From an uncultured Alphaproteobacteria bacterium (GTDB lineage: Bacteria; Pseudomonadota; Alphaproteobacteria; HIMB59; GCA-002718135): 62,308 nt of DNA. This document shows positions 19,538-29,981 of the stretch, piece by piece (the first letter of the stretch is position 1; each line of letters starts with the position of its first letter). Below the pieces are notes generated by a model. That model searched no databases. It saw only the letters and a list, made by a program, of their open reading frames with translations, and was not told the origin of the DNA. The stretch is taken from the NCBI GenBank assembly GCA_902627245.1, contig CACOIH010000006.1:1-62308 (forward strand). Direction: 5' to 3'. Made by a program: the position numbers and the translations under genes.

Positions 19538-20530
19538 TTATGAAGCACTTAGCCACTCATTAATCCATTCCTCTTTATTGGCATCAATTTCTTTAGGATC
19601 AATTTGTATATATTTAGGTATATCAAGATTATTAAATGCTTCTGGAAGGCTATCAATATTAGTTACAGGATACATAATATTTGTAGACGGTATCACGGAT
19701 TGAAAGTCTTCAGATAACATAAATTTCAAAAACTTGTTTGCCAAATCTTTATTTTTTGATTTTTCCAGAATGCCTGCAAATTCAATAGAAATATAATTTC
19801 CTTCTTCAAAAGTTGCTGCAGAAATATCATAATTTTCTTCAAACATTATATGAGCAGCTGGAGATGTTGTATAGCTTAATACAATATCTGCTTCACCAGC
19901 CATAAAAAAATTGTAATATGCATCCGTCCAACCTTTTGTAACAGAAACAATTTTTTTATTAAGTTTCACCCATTCTTTTTTAGCTTCTTTACCGTATAGT
20001 GCTTTCATCCAAGTTAATAATCCTAGTCCAGGTGTGGAAGTTCTAGGATCTTGAATAACTATTCTTGCTTCTGTTGCATTTATTAATTCCTCCATTGAAT
20101 GTGGAGGTTTTGATACATTTTTATTATTATAAACAAATGCAAAGTAACCATAATTATAAGGTACAAATTTATTGCTTTCCCATTTAAGAGGCAACTTTAT
20201 TAACTCATTAATATTACCTAAATTATGCTCAGAAAATATATTAGATACATTTGCTTCATGAAATAAGTTCATATCTAAACCTAATACAATGTCTGCTTTG
20301 CTTGATTGACCTTCCAAAATTATTTTATTCATAAGAGTAGCCGCACTATCTACTGCAACTAATTCTATTTCTGCATTATATTGTTCTTCAAATATACTTT
20401 CAATTATAGGCCCTGGTCCCCATTCTGAAACAAATGAGTCATATGTATAAATTGTTAGTTTGTTTTCATTTTGAGCATAAATTGAAAGCGAAAATATTAA
20501 AGTTATGATAAAAATCGTTAGTGTTTTCAT
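19538..20530 (-). CDS. thiB: Thiamine ABC transporter substrate-binding protein ThiB
   Basis: LTIYTYDSFVSEWGPGPIIESIFE; DIVLGLDMNL; LSYTTSPAAHI; signal peptide; preceded by THI box. Confidence 0.93.
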   Translation of the reverse strand: MKTLTIFIITLIFSLSIYAQNENKLTIYTYDSFVSEWGPGPIIESIFEEQYNAEIELVAVDSAATLMNKIILEGQSSKADIVLGLDMNLFHEANVSNIFSEHNLGNINELIKLPLKWESNKFVPYNYGYFAFVYNNKNVSKPPHSMEELINATEARIVIQDPRTSTPGLGLLTWMKALYGKEAKKEWVKLNKKIVSVTKGWTDAYYNFFMAGEADIVLSYTTSPAAHIMFEENYDISAATFEEGNYISIEFAGILEKSKNKDLANKFLKFMLSEDFQSVIPSTNIMYPVTNIDSLPEAFNNLDIPKYIQIDPKEIDANKEEWINEWLSAS

Positions 20531-20534
20531 TTTA

Positions 20535-20600
20535 TTCCTCCGCTGGCATTATCCAGATCAGGTTAAAAGGGTATAAATCTCAGCATTTAAGCACCCCTAT
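20535..20600 (-). promoter_or_regulatory. TPP riboswitch (THI element)
   Basis: Reverse complement reads GGGGTGCTTAAATGCTGAGATTTATACCCTTTTAACCTGATCTGGATAATGCCAGCGGAGGAA, the canonical THI box, just upstream of thiB. Confidence 0.97.
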
Positions 20601-20681
20601 TATTATTATAATTAAAATTAGTTTTAAAAACAAACTAAAAAGAATTGTTTTTAACTAATTTATCAATATAACAAAATTTTT

Positions 20682-20758
20682 CGGGGAGTAGCGCAGCCTG
20701 GTAGCGCACCTGGTTTGGGACCAGGGGGTCGAAGGTTCGAATCCTTTCTCCCCGACCA
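20682..20758 (+). tRNA. tRNA-Pro (anticodon UGG), CCA encoded
   Basis: CGGGGAGTAGCGCAGCCTGGTAGCGCACCTGGTTTGGGACCAGG...GTTCGAATC..CTCCCCGACCA. Confidence 0.96.
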
Positions 20759-20811
20759 TGTTTAAGGTACTGTCTACTTTTTGTTAATATTTAGACTATA
20801 TAATTTTTATA

Positions 20812-22422
20812 ATGATTAGATCTACAATTGGACAATTTGCTAATTCACTTGGTTTAAATAAAGATCAATATATTCCAAAAGAAGGCGCATCTTTTTCTCT
20901 ATTTAAAATAGAAATTCTCTCTGGATTAACTGTTGCTATAGCATTAGTTCCAGAAGCTATTGCTTTTGCATTTGTTGCTGGTGTTGCCCCATTGTCTGGA
21001 TTATATGCCGCGTTCATAGTTGGTTTAGTTACAGCTTTTATTGGAGGAAGACCAGGAATGATTTCAGGAGCTACTGGAGCATTAGCTGTTGTAATGGTGT
21101 CTTTAGTTGCTGAACATGGACCTCAGTATCTTTTTGCTACAGTTGTACTTATGGGAATATTGCAATTATTGGCTGGTATTTTCAAATTAGGTAAATTCAT
21201 GAGAATGGTACCACAACCGGTTATGTTAGGTTTTGTAAATGGTTTAGCAATTGTAATTGGGTTATCACAATTACATCAATTTCAAATAATTAATTTTGAC
21301 GGAACTTTTACTTGGATGTCTGGAGAAGTGTTAACTTATTCGCTAGTACTTGTTTTTTTAACAATGTTAATAATTTGGTATCTTCCAAGAGTAACTAAAA
21401 TAATCCCATCTACTTTAGCCGCAATACTTTTAGTAACATCTCTTGTATTAATACTAGATTTACCCGTTCCACGTGTTGGAGATTTAGCTAGTGTGGCAGG
21501 AGGATTGCCTAAATTTTCAATACCAATTGTTCCACTAAACTTTGAAACCTTTACTATTATATTTCCTTATGCTGTAATTTTAGCAGCCATTGGTTTAATC
21601 GAAAGTTTACTGACATTAAATTTAGTTGGTGAACTAACAAATAAAAAAGGTGGAACAAGTCAAGAGTGTTTAGCTCAAGGATTTGCAAATAGTATTACTG
21701 GTTTTTTTGGAGGTATGGGTGGCTGCGCAATGATCGGTCAGTCTATGATTAATGTTAAATCTGGCGGTAGAACAAGAATAGCAGGTATTGCTGCTGCGTT
21801 ATTTCTTCTTATATTCATTCTATATACTTCTAATTTAATAGAGCTAATACCTATAGCTTCTCTTGTAGGCGTGATGTTTATGGTTGTTATTGGAACATTT
21901 GCATGGAACTCATTAAAATTACTATTTTATGTTCCTAAATCAGATGCTTTAGTTATAATTTTAGTAACTATAATAACTGTTTTAGAAGATTTAGCAGTTG
22001 CAGTTGTTGCTGGTGTAATAATAAATGCTTTAGTATTTGCATGGAAATCTGCATCAAGAATTAGAGCAATTGAAAGACAATCCCAAACTGAGAAAGGTGC
22101 TAAAGTTTATGAAATTGAGGGCCCACTTTTTTTTAGCTCAACAAATAGTTTCTTAGATATTTTCAAACCAATTGAAGATCCAGATTTAGTAATTATTGAT
22201 TTTGCAAACTCAAAGGTAATTGATCAATCAGCTCTTAAAGCAATTGAAGACATAGCTGAAAGATATTCAAAAATAGGTAAAAAAGTTAAATTAAGACATC
22301 TTACAAAAGATTGTCATCGAATACTTAGAAGAACAGGACAGCTAATTGTTGATAGTGATGATGATCCTGATTACGGAGTCGCGGTTGATTACGGTGTTAA
22401 ACTAGGTATTTTTGGTAAATAA
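20812..22422 (+). CDS. SulP family anion transporter with STAS domain
   Basis: LSGLTVAIALVPEAIAFAFVAGVAPLSGLYAAF; STAS-like C-terminal domain. Confidence 0.92.
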   Translation: MIRSTIGQFANSLGLNKDQYIPKEGASFSLFKIEILSGLTVAIALVPEAIAFAFVAGVAPLSGLYAAFIVGLVTAFIGGRPGMISGATGALAVVMVSLVAEHGPQYLFATVVLMGILQLLAGIFKLGKFMRMVPQPVMLGFVNGLAIVIGLSQLHQFQIINFDGTFTWMSGEVLTYSLVLVFLTMLIIWYLPRVTKIIPSTLAAILLVTSLVLILDLPVPRVGDLASVAGGLPKFSIPIVPLNFETFTIIFPYAVILAAIGLIESLLTLNLVGELTNKKGGTSQECLAQGFANSITGFFGGMGGCAMIGQSMINVKSGGRTRIAGIAAALFLLIFILYTSNLIELIPIASLVGVMFMVVIGTFAWNSLKLLFYVPKSDALVIILVTIITVLEDLAVAVVAGVIINALVFAWKSASRIRAIERQSQTEKGAKVYEIEGPLFFSSTNSFLDIFKPIEDPDLVIIDFANSKVIDQSALKAIEDIAERYSKIGKKVKLRHLTKDCHRILRRTGQLIVDSDDDPDYGVAVDYGVKLGIFGK

Positions 22423-22472
22423 ATAATTAAAATCTAGCGAAATAATTTTTAAAAATATAGAAACTCAACAAA

Positions 22473-24281
22473 ATGAATAATTCAATTAGAAATATTGCCA
22501 TAATAGCCCATGTTGATCATGGAAAAACTACCTTGATTGATAATATAATGAAACAAAGTGGTTCTTTTCGTAAAAATCAGGAAGTAAATGATAGATTAAT
22601 GGACTCTGGGGATCTTGAAAGGGAGAGAGGAATTACAATCCTTGCAAAGCCAACTTCTGTTACCTGGAATAACACTAGGATAAATATTATAGATACACCT
22701 GGACATGCAGATTTTGGTGGTGAGGTAGAGAGAGTTTTAGGAATGGCTGATGGGGTAATTTTACTGACTGATGCAGCGGAAGGACCAATGCCTCAAACTA
22801 AGTTTGTGCTAGGAAAAGCCCTTAATCAAGGTTTAAAGCCAATAGTCATTATTAATAAGGTCGATAGAAATGATGCTAGACCAGAAGAAGTTCTTAATGA
22901 AGTATTCGATCTTTTCGTAGCATTAGATGCTAATGATGATCAATTAGATTTTCCAATTTTATATGCATCTGGAAGAGACGGTTGGTGCATCCACGATCTT
23001 AAAGATGAAAGAAAAAATCTTTTCTCACTTCTAGATTTAATTTTATCTTATGTAAGTCCACCAAAAGCAGATAATAATAAGCCATTTGCAATGCTAGCAA
23101 CATTATTGGATTATGATCCTTTTTTAGGAAGATGTCTTGTTGGTAAGGTTGAGCAAGGTTCAACTAGAGTAAATTCTAATGTTAATTCTATTAATTTAAA
23201 TGGCAAAATAATTGAAAAAGGCAGGTTAACAAAATTATTTCGTTTTGAACGAACTGAAAAAGTACCTGTAGATAGTGTTGAGGCTGGAGATATTATATGT
23301 ATAGCTGGATTAAAACTAGCCTCTGTCTCAGACACAATCTCAGATCCGAAAAATATTACTCCTATTAAATCTACACCAATTGATCCTCCAACAATGTCTG
23401 TAAATATTTCAGTCAACTCTTCACCTTTTGCTGGTTTGGAAGGCAATAAAGTTACATCTACCCTAATTAGACAGAGATTATTAAATGAAGCAGAAACCAA
23501 TGTAGCAATAACTTTTAATGAAAATATTAATAAAGATTCTTTTGAAATAGGTGGTCGTGGCGAATTACAATTAGGTGTCTTAATAGAAACAATGAGAAGA
23601 GAAGGTTTTGAAATGTCAGTTTCTAGACCAAAAGTTATATTTAAAAATGATATTAACGGCAATATTTTAGAGCCAGTTGAAGAAGTAACGATAGATGTAG
23701 ATGAAGAATATTCTAGTTCAGTAATTGATAGCATGAACAAAAGAAAAAGTGAAATGCTTGACATGAGAACAGCAGGTTCTGGTAAAACAAGGCTTATTTT
23801 TAATGTACCATCACGTGGCCTTATTGGGTATCAAGGCTTTTTTTTAACTCTTACAAAAGGCACTGGGGTTATGAATAGAATTTTTTCATCTTATCAATCT
23901 CATAAAGGAGAATTTCCTGGTAGACGTACTGGTGTTCTAATTGCAACTGAAACAGGAACTGCTGTTGCTTTTGCTCTTTGGAAATTGCAAGATAGAGGAA
24001 CTATGTTTATTGACCCTCAAATGAAAGTTTATCAAGGTATGATTGTAGGTGAACATAATAGAGAAAATGATTTAGATATAAATGTATTAAAAGGTAAGCA
24101 ATTAACTAATGTTAGAGCTTCTGGTACTGATGAGTCAGTAAATTTAATGCCACCAAAAAAAATGTCTTTAGAGCAAATGATTGCATACATTAAAGATGAT
24201 GAATTATTAGAAGTTACTCCAAAAAGTCTTAGATTAAGAAAAAAATATCTTATTGCGAATGAAAGGAAAAGAGCCTCTTAA
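22473..24281 (+). CDS. typA: Translational GTPase TypA/BipA
   Basis: AHVDHGKTTLID; DTPGHADFGGEVERVL; NKVDR; BipA C-terminus. Confidence 0.97.
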   Translation: MNNSIRNIAIIAHVDHGKTTLIDNIMKQSGSFRKNQEVNDRLMDSGDLERERGITILAKPTSVTWNNTRINIIDTPGHADFGGEVERVLGMADGVILLTDAAEGPMPQTKFVLGKALNQGLKPIVIINKVDRNDARPEEVLNEVFDLFVALDANDDQLDFPILYASGRDGWCIHDLKDERKNLFSLLDLILSYVSPPKADNNKPFAMLATLLDYDPFLGRCLVGKVEQGSTRVNSNVNSINLNGKIIEKGRLTKLFRFERTEKVPVDSVEAGDIICIAGLKLASVSDTISDPKNITPIKSTPIDPPTMSVNISVNSSPFAGLEGNKVTSTLIRQRLLNEAETNVAITFNENINKDSFEIGGRGELQLGVLIETMRREGFEMSVSRPKVIFKNDINGNILEPVEEVTIDVDEEYSSSVIDSMNKRKSEMLDMRTAGSGKTRLIFNVPSRGLIGYQGFFLTLTKGTGVMNRIFSSYQSHKGEFPGRRTGVLIATETGTAVAFALWKLQDRGTMFIDPQMKVYQGMIVGEHNRENDLDINVLKGKQLTNVRASGTDESVNLMPPKKMSLEQMIAYIKDDELLEVTPKSLRLRKKYLIANERKRAS

Positions 24282-24344
24282 ATATATACATTAATTATTC
24301 TTGAAAGATTTTTATTATCTAATATCATTTATTTCTTTAAATAT

Positions 24345-26141
24345 ATGTCTGATTATTATAGTTATTTAAATGAAATTGCTAAAAATTTTAATGCAGGAAA
24401 AAAAAACTCTTCTTTAATTAAATTAAAAAAATTATTAAATAATGATCCTTATAATTTAGAAATTAACAATTTATATCATCAAATTTGTATTAAATTGAAT
24501 TTAATTGAAGATGCAATTAAATCTTTAAAAATTTTAAGTAAAACAGATTTAGATAATATTACTTACCTAAAAAAATTATATATTTTATATATTAAAAATA
24601 ACAATTATGAAGAAGCTTTAATATATATTAATAAAATATTATTTATAAATAATCAAAATTATGATGCATTAAGAGACAAATGTTATATTTTGTATTTACA
24701 AAATAATATTAATGAGTCAAAAAAGTATGCAAAAATATCATTAGATATTAAAAATGACGATTATTTTATCTATAATATAATTGGATTAATTAATTTTACT
24801 GAAAAAAAATATATATCAGCAATTAGATATTTTAAAAAAGCTATAAACCTTAAAAATAATTATGTTGATGGCTTTAATAATTTAGGAAATTGTTATTATG
24901 AGCTTGAAGATTTCAAAAACTGTTTTGATAATTATAAAAAAGCATATTTTATAGATAGAAATGACGTCAATTCAATAATAAATATAACTAATATTTTAAG
25001 TCTTAAAAATAGATATAGATTATCAATCAAACTGTTAAAAGAAGCATTAGTAAAGTATCCAAAAAATACAAAATTATTATATAATTTATCTTTATGCTAT
25101 TTTAGATCAAAAGATGAAATTAATTCTACTAAACTTTATAATAAATTTATTAAAATTCAGCCTAATAATGATGATTTCAATTACGCTTATTGTGCCTATA
25201 ACTTAAGTATTGGTAATTTTACTAAGGCATGGAAAGAATTTGACTCAAGATTTAAAATTAAAAAGAACTATAAAAGTTTTAAAAATATCAATAAAATTAA
25301 AAAAAAATTGGTAGATGTAAAACTTTTAAAAAGAAGTAATAAAATTTTAATTTTAAGAGAGCAGGGAATAGGAGAAGAAATACTCTTTAGTTCTGTATAT
25401 TCTGACATTATAAACGAATTTGATAATATTAATATTGAAGCAGATAAAAGATTAGTTGATATATTTAATAATTCTTTCAATAAAAAAGTATTTTTTAGAG
25501 AAGGATACTTCTCAAAATCTAATAATTTAAATAAATTTGATTATATAATCTATGCAGGTAGTTTTTTAAAACTATTTAGAAAAAATAAAGAATCTTTTTC
25601 AAAAAAATCTTATTTGAAATCAGATAAAAAAAAATATTTATATTTCAAAGATAAACTATCAAGTTTAGAAAATAATATAAAGATTGGAATTTCATGGAAA
25701 AGTGTTCTAAATTTATATGGTAATCTAAAATCTCTCCAATTTAGTGACTTTCAATCAATTTTTAAAGAACAACGATCTATTATTAATTTACAATACGGTA
25801 ATATTGATTCAGAATTAAAAGAAGCCAATAATAAGAATCTAAAATTAATAAACTTTGAAGAAATAGATTTTTTTAATGATTTTGATTCTATTGCTGCATT
25901 GTTAAAAAATTTAGATTTATTTATTACAATTAGTAATTCAACAGCACACATTGCTGGTGCACTTGGAATTCCTACCATTGTAATTTGTCCTTCAAAATCT
26001 ACAACTTATTTTTATTGGAATCCTGATAAAGAAAATTCTATATGGTATAATAATATCAAAGTCCTTCCAGTAAAAGATTCAGTAAATAAAACTTTCAATA
26101 GAATCAATGAAATAATATCCAGTATACAAAATAAATATTAA
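24345..26141 (+). CDS. TPR-repeat protein with C-terminal glycosyltransferase-like (GT9/heptosyltransferase-like) domain
   Basis: Multiple TPR-like repeats; C-terminal DLFITISNSTAHIAGALGIPTIVICP. Confidence 0.78.
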   Translation: MSDYYSYLNEIAKNFNAGKKNSSLIKLKKLLNNDPYNLEINNLYHQICIKLNLIEDAIKSLKILSKTDLDNITYLKKLYILYIKNNNYEEALIYINKILFINNQNYDALRDKCYILYLQNNINESKKYAKISLDIKNDDYFIYNIIGLINFTEKKYISAIRYFKKAINLKNNYVDGFNNLGNCYYELEDFKNCFDNYKKAYFIDRNDVNSIINITNILSLKNRYRLSIKLLKEALVKYPKNTKLLYNLSLCYFRSKDEINSTKLYNKFIKIQPNNDDFNYAYCAYNLSIGNFTKAWKEFDSRFKIKKNYKSFKNINKIKKKLVDVKLLKRSNKILILREQGIGEEILFSSVYSDIINEFDNINIEADKRLVDIFNNSFNKKVFFREGYFSKSNNLNKFDYIIYAGSFLKLFRKNKESFSKKSYLKSDKKKYLYFKDKLSSLENNIKIGISWKSVLNLYGNLKSLQFSDFQSIFKEQRSIINLQYGNIDSELKEANNKNLKLINFEEIDFFNDFDSIAALLKNLDLFITISNSTAHIAGALGIPTIVICPSKSTTYFYWNPDKENSIWYNNIKVLPVKDSVNKTFNRINEIISSIQNKY

Positions 26142-26180
26142 TGTAAATTTAAATTATATCACTTCATTAATTAGCATATC

Positions 26181-26951
26181 TTATATTAAGTAAGCTGTTG
26201 TAAGTACTGGAAAACTTGTAAATCCAAATTTTTTTGTTTTTTCTGCTTTAGATATTTGTGCTTGCCAATCTTTTATTTTATCTTCTTTAATACCCATACT
26301 CGCTGCAAATTTTGCTAACATTTTTTCATAAAATATTGCAGGTGAATTTTCATCTCTATTTGTTATTAAATATGATAAGTTTTCAGACTGAATATTTTGA
26401 TAACCTAGATTTGTTAATTTACCAACAAGATCTAAAGGCAACATTTGATGAAAACAGTGAGCTCTAAAGGCTTCATGTATTATATCATTTAATTTTTTCT
26501 CTGGTCCATAAAATCTAAAATAATCCCATAAAATTGATACGTTTACAAATTTTGATTTTTTCTTAGAAATTCTTCTAAGTTCATTTAAGGATAAATCTAT
26601 GTCTTCAATATATTCAAGTGTTTGAGTTGAAGTAATCCTATCACAAAAACTATTTTCAATATTAATTTTATCTGCAGTGCAACAGATAAGCTCTACATTA
26701 TTTAAATTTTTACAACGATTATTTGCAGCTTCAAGCTGATCTTTACTCGGATCAATTCCAATTGACTTTCCATTAACGCCAACACCTAAAGCAATTTCTT
26801 GAACTAAATGTCCACCGCCACAACCAATATCAATTACATTTTGCCCAATCTCAAGATCAAGTGAATTCATTACGGCTAATCGACGAGAAACACCTGCGTA
26901 ACCATTAGCAATTTTTTGCTGAATAATACTTAACTCATTATCAAACTTCAT
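26181..26951 (-). CDS. Class I SAM-dependent methyltransferase
   Basis: VIDIGCGGGHLVQEIA SAM-binding motif; IGIDPSKDQL. Confidence 0.85.
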   Translation of the reverse strand: MKFDNELSIIQQKIANGYAGVSRRLAVMNSLDLEIGQNVIDIGCGGGHLVQEIALGVGVNGKSIGIDPSKDQLEAANNRCKNLNNVELICCTADKINIENSFCDRITSTQTLEYIEDIDLSLNELRRISKKKSKFVNVSILWDYFRFYGPEKKLNDIIHEAFRAHCFHQMLPLDLVGKLTNLGYQNIQSENLSYLITNRDENSPAIFYEKMLAKFAASMGIKEDKIKDWQAQISKAEKTKKFGFTSFPVLTTAYLI

Positions 26952-27001
26952 AATAATAATTAACTTTCTTAAATAATTATTCTAATATAAATTTATTTAT
27001 T

Positions 27002-27412
27002 ATGGAATATTTATATACTAAAATATTTATTTTATCCTCAGTCTCATCATTACTGGCAGTATTATTTATTAATACTAGATTTTATAATATTTTTAAAAAA
27101 TTTTCTAAAAATAAAAAAATTCTTATTAATTTACTATCTTATTTTATTTCATTTTGCCTTTTAATAGTATTTAATTACCAAACTTCAACTCTGGGTTTAT
27201 CTTCATTGGTGATTTTTAATGCAGCAATTATTACAATTATTTATTTTGAATTAGCAATATTTCTAGAAAAGACATTTTGGGATGATTTTCTTGGTAATTC
27301 TCTCCCTAGATCAATTAATTTATTAATTAGCTTTGTGGTCATGATGAACTTTGGTTACTTTACTCTAATGTTCTACATAAAGGTGTTAGGTATTAATTAT
27401 TTTGTATCATGA
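27002..27412 (+). CDS. Small integral membrane protein, unknown
   Basis: 136 aa, several hydrophobic segments; ATGA overlap with downstream adenine deaminase. Confidence 0.6.
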   Translation: MEYLYTKIFILSSVSSLLAVLFINTRFYNIFKKFSKNKKILINLLSYFISFCLLIVFNYQTSTLGLSSLVIFNAAIITIIYFELAIFLEKTFWDDFLGNSLPRSINLLISFVVMMNFGYFTLMFYIKVLGINYFVS

Positions 27413-29217
27413 TAACTAGATTTTCTGTCCCTAATCTTAATGAAGTTACTATACACTTAACTAATGTTGTTAATGGTAAATCAAAACCTGATCAAATTTT
27501 AACTAATGCAAAAATCTTATCAACTTATACTGATACTATATTAGATGATAAAGAAGTATGGATTTCAAAGGGTCGGATAGCATGTATTAAAAATGTTAAT
27601 GATCATAAAAATATATTTAATGGTAGTGAAATTTCTGTACTTAATATTGAAAAAAATATTTTGGCACCAGGTTTAATTGACCCTCATATGCATATTGAAA
27701 GTAGCATGATTACTGGATGTGCTTATGCTGAAGCTGCATTATTAAATGGTACAACAACAATTTTTTGTGACTCACACGAGATAGGTAATGTATTAGATAC
27801 AGATGGTATTGAGTGGATGCTTGAAGATTGTCGACAAGCTCCTTTATCAATTTTCTTAACTGTCCCAAGTACAATACCAGCTACAAATGATACATTAGAA
27901 ACTGCCGGAGGAGACCTGACTGCAACTAAGACAGCTTTCCTATATGACAAATGGCCTGAAATTTTGGGTTTAGGAGAAAAAATGGATTTTGTTTCAGTGT
28001 GTAACGGAGATGAAAGATCTCATAGTATTATCTCTGAAACTTTAAAAAGAAATATTCCCGTTAGTGGTCATGTATTTGGTAGAGAATTTGTAGCTGCCTA
28101 TGCAGCAAGCGGAGTGACAGATACACATGAAGCTGAAGAAAAATTATTCACAAATGATTTACTAGATGCAGGTTTATGGATTTTTTTAAGAGGTGGAAAC
28201 CCTCAAACGCCATGGAACAGTATTAAAGAAGCCATTAAAGTATTAACTGAAAGTAGAGTGAGTTCAAAACGAATCTGTGTATGTACTGATGATAGGGATG
28301 CTGATGATTTATTTAATTTTGGTTTAGATTGGGTAGTAAAACAAGCTCATGAATTGGGAGTAGAAAAAACGACATCTTGGTCTATGGGATCTCTACATCC
28401 AGCTACAAGATATAACATCGATAGAGACTATGGAGCTCTTGGACATGGCAGAAGAGCTGATATCGTAATGTTAGATGATAATCTTAATGTTCATAATACT
28501 TGGTTAGGAGGAGAATTAGTTGTTGAAAACAAAAAAATTACTTCAACACTTGAACAACAATTGGAAAACAAGAGGTATAAATATCCTAGCAGAGCATATA
28601 ATACTGTAATTTTACCAAATGAGTTTAAATTAATTCCCGATATACCCAAAAAAGAAAACTTAAAAGTTAATATTATTAAATCTGAATTGCCAGGCATCAT
28701 GACAACAAGAGAAAGTATAATTGTTAAAGAAATTATTACTGATTGGAAAATTTTTTTACATGATAATAATCTAAGTCATTTATGTGTAATAGAAAGACAC
28801 GGTCATAATGGCGAATATGCACATGGTTTTTTAAAAAATTTTAATCTTAAATATGGCGCTGTAGCAAGTTCAGTTGGGCATGATGCTCATAATATAATTG
28901 TAGCTGGCATGAATGAGAGTGATATGAAATTTGCAATAGATAAAATAAGTGAAACTCAAGGCGGAATAGTTATAGTAAATGAGGGTAATTTAATAGCAAA
29001 AGTAGAATTACCCATTGCTGGTTTACTTTCTGATAAAAGAGCAAATATTGTTGCTGAAGAAAATAAAATATTAAAAGAAGAGTGGAAAAATGCGGGTTGC
29101 ACTCTTCCTTACATGGGTTTTAATTTATTACCATTATCAGTAATTCCAAATTTTAGAATCACAAATAAAGGTTTAGTTGATGTTAATACAATGAAACTTA
29201 TTCCTTTATTTGAGTAA
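27409..29217 (+). CDS. ade: Adenine deaminase
   Basis: APGLIDPHMHIESSMITG; CTDDRDADDLFNFG; GHGRRADIVML; IERHGHNG. Confidence 0.95.
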   Translation: MITRFSVPNLNEVTIHLTNVVNGKSKPDQILTNAKILSTYTDTILDDKEVWISKGRIACIKNVNDHKNIFNGSEISVLNIEKNILAPGLIDPHMHIESSMITGCAYAEAALLNGTTTIFCDSHEIGNVLDTDGIEWMLEDCRQAPLSIFLTVPSTIPATNDTLETAGGDLTATKTAFLYDKWPEILGLGEKMDFVSVCNGDERSHSIISETLKRNIPVSGHVFGREFVAAYAASGVTDTHEAEEKLFTNDLLDAGLWIFLRGGNPQTPWNSIKEAIKVLTESRVSSKRICVCTDDRDADDLFNFGLDWVVKQAHELGVEKTTSWSMGSLHPATRYNIDRDYGALGHGRRADIVMLDDNLNVHNTWLGGELVVENKKITSTLEQQLENKRYKYPSRAYNTVILPNEFKLIPDIPKKENLKVNIIKSELPGIMTTRESIIVKEIITDWKIFLHDNNLSHLCVIERHGHNGEYAHGFLKNFNLKYGAVASSVGHDAHNIIVAGMNESDMKFAIDKISETQGGIVIVNEGNLIAKVELPIAGLLSDKRANIVAEENKILKEEWKNAGCTLPYMGFNLLPLSVIPNFRITNKGLVDVNTMKLIPLFE

Positions 29218-29275
29218 TTTACATTGAATTAATATTTTCATATTTTTTAAATGTGATAGTAAATTATATTCTACA

Positions 29276-29974
29276 ATGCAGAAAGTTCTATTTATATTAC
29301 ATCAAAAAACATCAGTTCCTGGAGATATTGGTAACAAATTTGTAAATAGGGGATATCAAATTGAAATATGTAGACCCCCCCTTGGTGATGATTTGCCATC
29401 GAACTTGATTAACTATTCTGCAATTGTAGTTTTTGGAGCGCCAGGAAGTATAAATGATGAAGATGAATTTATAAAAAAAGAAATTAATTGGCTTAAAATA
29501 GTGATCGAATCAGATATTCCATTTCTTGGAATATGTTTTGGAGCTCAACTATTGGCTAAATATCTTGGCTCTGATGTTAAAACTAATTCTAATGGTTTAT
29601 CTGAAATTGGTTTTTATAAAATACAACCAACTGAACTTGGTGAGGAATTATTTCAATTTCAAGACATATTTTATCAATTCCATTCTGAAGGTTTTGATCT
29701 TCCAACTGGTTGTGAATTATTAGCCAGAGGAAATATTTTTAATAATCAAGCTTTTAGATATAAAAATTGTTATGCACTGCAATTTCATCCAGAAGTAAAC
29801 TTTCTCGTACATCTAAGATGGATTTACTTAGTTTTGTTAAAAAATCCAAGAAAATTATTTGTCCCAGGATCTCAAAATATTTTTACCCAATTTTTTCTAA
29901 GATTTCGATATAATAAATCAATATCAAATTGGCTTGATGTTTTTATAGATCAATATCTTTTAAAAGAGAGATAA
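29276..29974 (+). CDS. Class I glutamine amidotransferase-like protein (GMP synthase-type GATase fold)
   Basis: FLGICFGAQLLAKYLG catalytic Cys motif; QFHPEVN His-Glu motif. Confidence 0.88.
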   Translation: MQKVLFILHQKTSVPGDIGNKFVNRGYQIEICRPPLGDDLPSNLINYSAIVVFGAPGSINDEDEFIKKEINWLKIVIESDIPFLGICFGAQLLAKYLGSDVKTNSNGLSEIGFYKIQPTELGEELFQFQDIFYQFHSEGFDLPTGCELLARGNIFNNQAFRYKNCYALQFHPEVNFLVHLRWIYLVLLKNPRKLFVPGSQNIFTQFFLRFRYNKSISNWLDVFIDQYLLKER

Positions 29975-29981
29975 AATTATT

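Noticed and set aside
23111-23764. 217-aa antisense ORF inside typA
   Set aside because: Fully inside a confidently assigned conserved gene; low-complexity Ser/Leu-rich translation typical of AT-rich antisense frames
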